This document shows, one piece after another, positions 32,547-33,652 of a stretch of 33,652 bases of DNA. A program made the translations under genes and the position numbers. The notes below the pieces were generated by a model. That model saw nothing but the letters and a program-made list of their open reading frames with translations. It made no database searches and was not told the origin of the DNA. Numbering within the stretch: the stretch's first letter is position 1; each line of letters starts with the position of its first letter. Source of the stretch: Tissierella simiarum (GTDB taxonomy: Bacteria; Bacillota; Clostridia; Tissierellales; Tissierellaceae). The stretch spans positions 1-33,652 of the forward strand of contig NZ_JAHLPM010000027.1 of assembly GCF_018917865.1 (NCBI RefSeq), given 5' to 3'.

Positions 32547-33095
32547 CTACTTATTTAATAATCTTCCCATTATAACTGTATTATAATAGTTTCCATCTTT
32601 ATGAATACGATCTTTTCTTAGCAATCCTTCTTCTACAAATCCATATTTTTTATATAATTGAATTGCCTTTGTATTTGTTTCTACTACCGTCAATGAAATC
32701 TTTTCTATTCCTGTAGCATCTGCCCACATCAAAACATTTTCTAGTAGTACTTTACCAATTCCATGACCCCAGTATTCCTTAGATATACATATTCCAAATT
32801 CAGCTTTATGTCTAAATCTACTCAATTTATTTCCTATACAACGAGTAAATCCAACAATTTTACCATCTACTTCTGCAACTAAAAATAAAGTTCTTTCTGC
32901 CATTGAATCCTCATAAATAAGTTTTTTAAAATCCTCTGGAGTTAATAGACCTTCGCCAGATTCTCTATCGAGATTTTCTGTTTCTCCATCAATCTTAATT
33001 CTTAATTCAGACAATTCAGCTGCATCATTTTTTGTTGGACAACGAAGTATCCATTTTATATTTTTTCCTTCTATTTTTTTGCTTTCAATAATCAT
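32547..33095 (-). CDS. GNAT-family N-acetyltransferase
   Basis: A 182-residue acetyl-CoA-dependent acyltransferase. The N-terminal strand-helix is WILRCPTKNDAAELSELRIK. Motif A is AEFGICISKEYWGHGIGKVLLENVLMWA, here given in two parts: EFGICISKEYWG and HGIGKVLLENVLMWA. The later KISLTVVETNTKAIQLYKKY and GFVEEGLLRKDR are typical of the RimJ/PhnO-like and SpeG-like groups. The substrate is not known. TGAGGTAATTT precedes ATG 33095. The broken GNAT gene upstream lies 35 nt away on the same strand. Confidence 0.9.
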   Translation of the reverse strand: MIIESKKIEGKNIKWILRCPTKNDAAELSELRIKIDGETENLDRESGEGLLTPEDFKKLIYEDSMAERTLFLVAEVDGKIVGFTRCIGNKLSRFRHKAEFGICISKEYWGHGIGKVLLENVLMWADATGIEKISLTVVETNTKAIQLYKKYGFVEEGLLRKDRIHKDGNYYNTVIMGRLLNK

Positions 33096-33130
33096 AAATT
33101 ACCTCACTTTATATTTGGTATTATGGTATT

Positions 33131-33460
33131 TTATTTTTCCAATTCCATATGGAGAATAGGATAATTTCTCCCAGCATTATCTAATTCAGAACGATCAATA
33201 ACTTTAAAACTCATATGTTTATAAAATCCTATGCCTTGTTTATTTTCTTCATTAACATCTACTTTTGTAGCATTTAATTTTTCTATTGCATAGTTTATAA
33301 GTTTTTTTCCTACTCCTTTACCTCTTAAATCGTTATGAACAAATAACATTTCTATATTATCGTTATCTACAAATAAAAATGCTTGTATTTGTTCTTTGTC
33401 ATCTAGGTAACAATACATATTTTCGAGAGTAGGAATGAATTCCCTTAGTTCATGTTTTTT
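33131..33460 (-). pseudogene. GNAT acetyltransferase 5'-truncated by IS605-like insertion
   Basis: The C-terminal GNAT half is intact: AFLFVDNDNIEMLFVHNDLRGKG in two parts (AFLFVDNDNIEML, FVHNDLRGKGVGKKLINYAI), then VDVNEENKQGIGFYKHMSFK and YPILHMELEK. The frame stays open upstream of the ATG at 33418 through HELREFIPTLEN up to base 33460, where the repeat element begins. The N-terminal acetyl-CoA-fold part (about 40-50 residues in this family) is therefore missing. No ribosome site precedes ATG 33418, so the remaining 95 residues are probably not made. The rest of the gene may lie beyond the element, outside the window. Confidence 0.75.
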
Positions 33461-33652
33461 GAACCCTCCCCCACTTATAGAAGATGGGGGATTCTTTTTC
33501 GTAAAGAAGTTTGCTATTACTTTTCAACCTGATTACTTAGGAAGCCTTATTCTTTTTGGCGTGTCCAAGTACGCCCTATGCTGAAAGCAAGTGCTCACAG
33601 TTTACATTTATACTACCTTAATCCTTACTGGATTTAAATACTCTTCATTAAT
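33461..33652 (-). mobile_element. Second IS605-like copy, right end (continues past window)
   Basis: Identical to 20585-20776 except G33531 in place of A20655. It starts at the same point of the right-end hairpin, so 33461 is the element edge to within a few bases (TTT is shared in both flanks). Whether this copy is a full IS with tnpB or another short derivative cannot be seen. Confidence 0.8.
33608..33652 (-). CDS. C-terminal 14 codons of the element's gene, running off the window
   Basis: The frame reads INEEYLNPVRIKVV then stop, the same as the remnant in the first copy. It is open at the window end, so it may belong to a full transposase or TnpB gene. Too short to assign by itself. Confidence 0.35.
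   Translation of the reverse strand: MNEEYLNPVRIKVV

Overview
The window is AT-rich, densely coded DNA from a spore-forming, Gram-positive anaerobe of the Clostridia/Tissierellia type. This rests on an alpha/beta small acid-soluble spore protein, strong AAGGAGG-type ribosome sites, an S-layer-homology protein, a clostridial (ColG-like) collagenase, and many rho-independent terminators. The genus cannot be fixed from the sequence alone.

Layout. 1-2413: the late end of a prophage or phage-tail-like element (tail protein C-terminus, holin, SPOR-tailed amidase). 2504-4409: small sporulation or envelope genes (SASP, DUF2164, a 44-residue Gly/Cys-rich membrane peptide on the minus strand, and a YkuD L,D-transpeptidase). 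4421-14280: the most striking region. On the minus strand an HTH-TPR receptor overlaps by 11 nt a 59-residue secreted propeptide carrying two tandem copies of FGHTPDPVMP. Divergent from it are a secreted collagenase, an InhA-type M6 protease and an SLH protein. This reads as an RRNPP-type peptide quorum-sensing pair beside an extracellular proteolysis locus. The divergent intergenic region carries the same 13-bp motif, in opposite orientations, upstream of both predicted promoters.

14278-17211: XRE-cupin regulator divergent from adenosine deaminase, then small membrane, lipoprotein and hypothetical genes. 17215-19924: a three-gene ABC-2 exporter operon on the minus strand. 20210-20566: an unrecognised 118-residue protein. 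20582-20886: a roughly 300-bp IS200/IS605-like non-autonomous element. A nearly identical right end (191 of 192 bases) begins at 33461 and runs off the window, interrupting a GNAT gene. 21082-25913: an envelope-stress-like cluster (LiaF-like protein; YtrA/YhcF-type GntR regulator with ABC ATPase, permease and YbjQ protein; TraX-like and CPBP membrane proteins). 25986-33460: a secreted glycosidase-like protein, an M48 Ste24-like protease, a sigma-70-family factor, a second GntR regulator with a palindrome over its own promoter driving a DUF1648/DUF5808 membrane protein, and two GNAT genes, the second one broken.

The best candidate for an undescribed system is the tandem-repeat propeptide plus receptor and its likely control of the neighbouring collagenase/InhA/SLH genes. 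The second is the small IS605-like element that keeps a structured, possibly omega-RNA-like right end but almost no transposase. No rRNA, tRNA or CRISPR array was seen.
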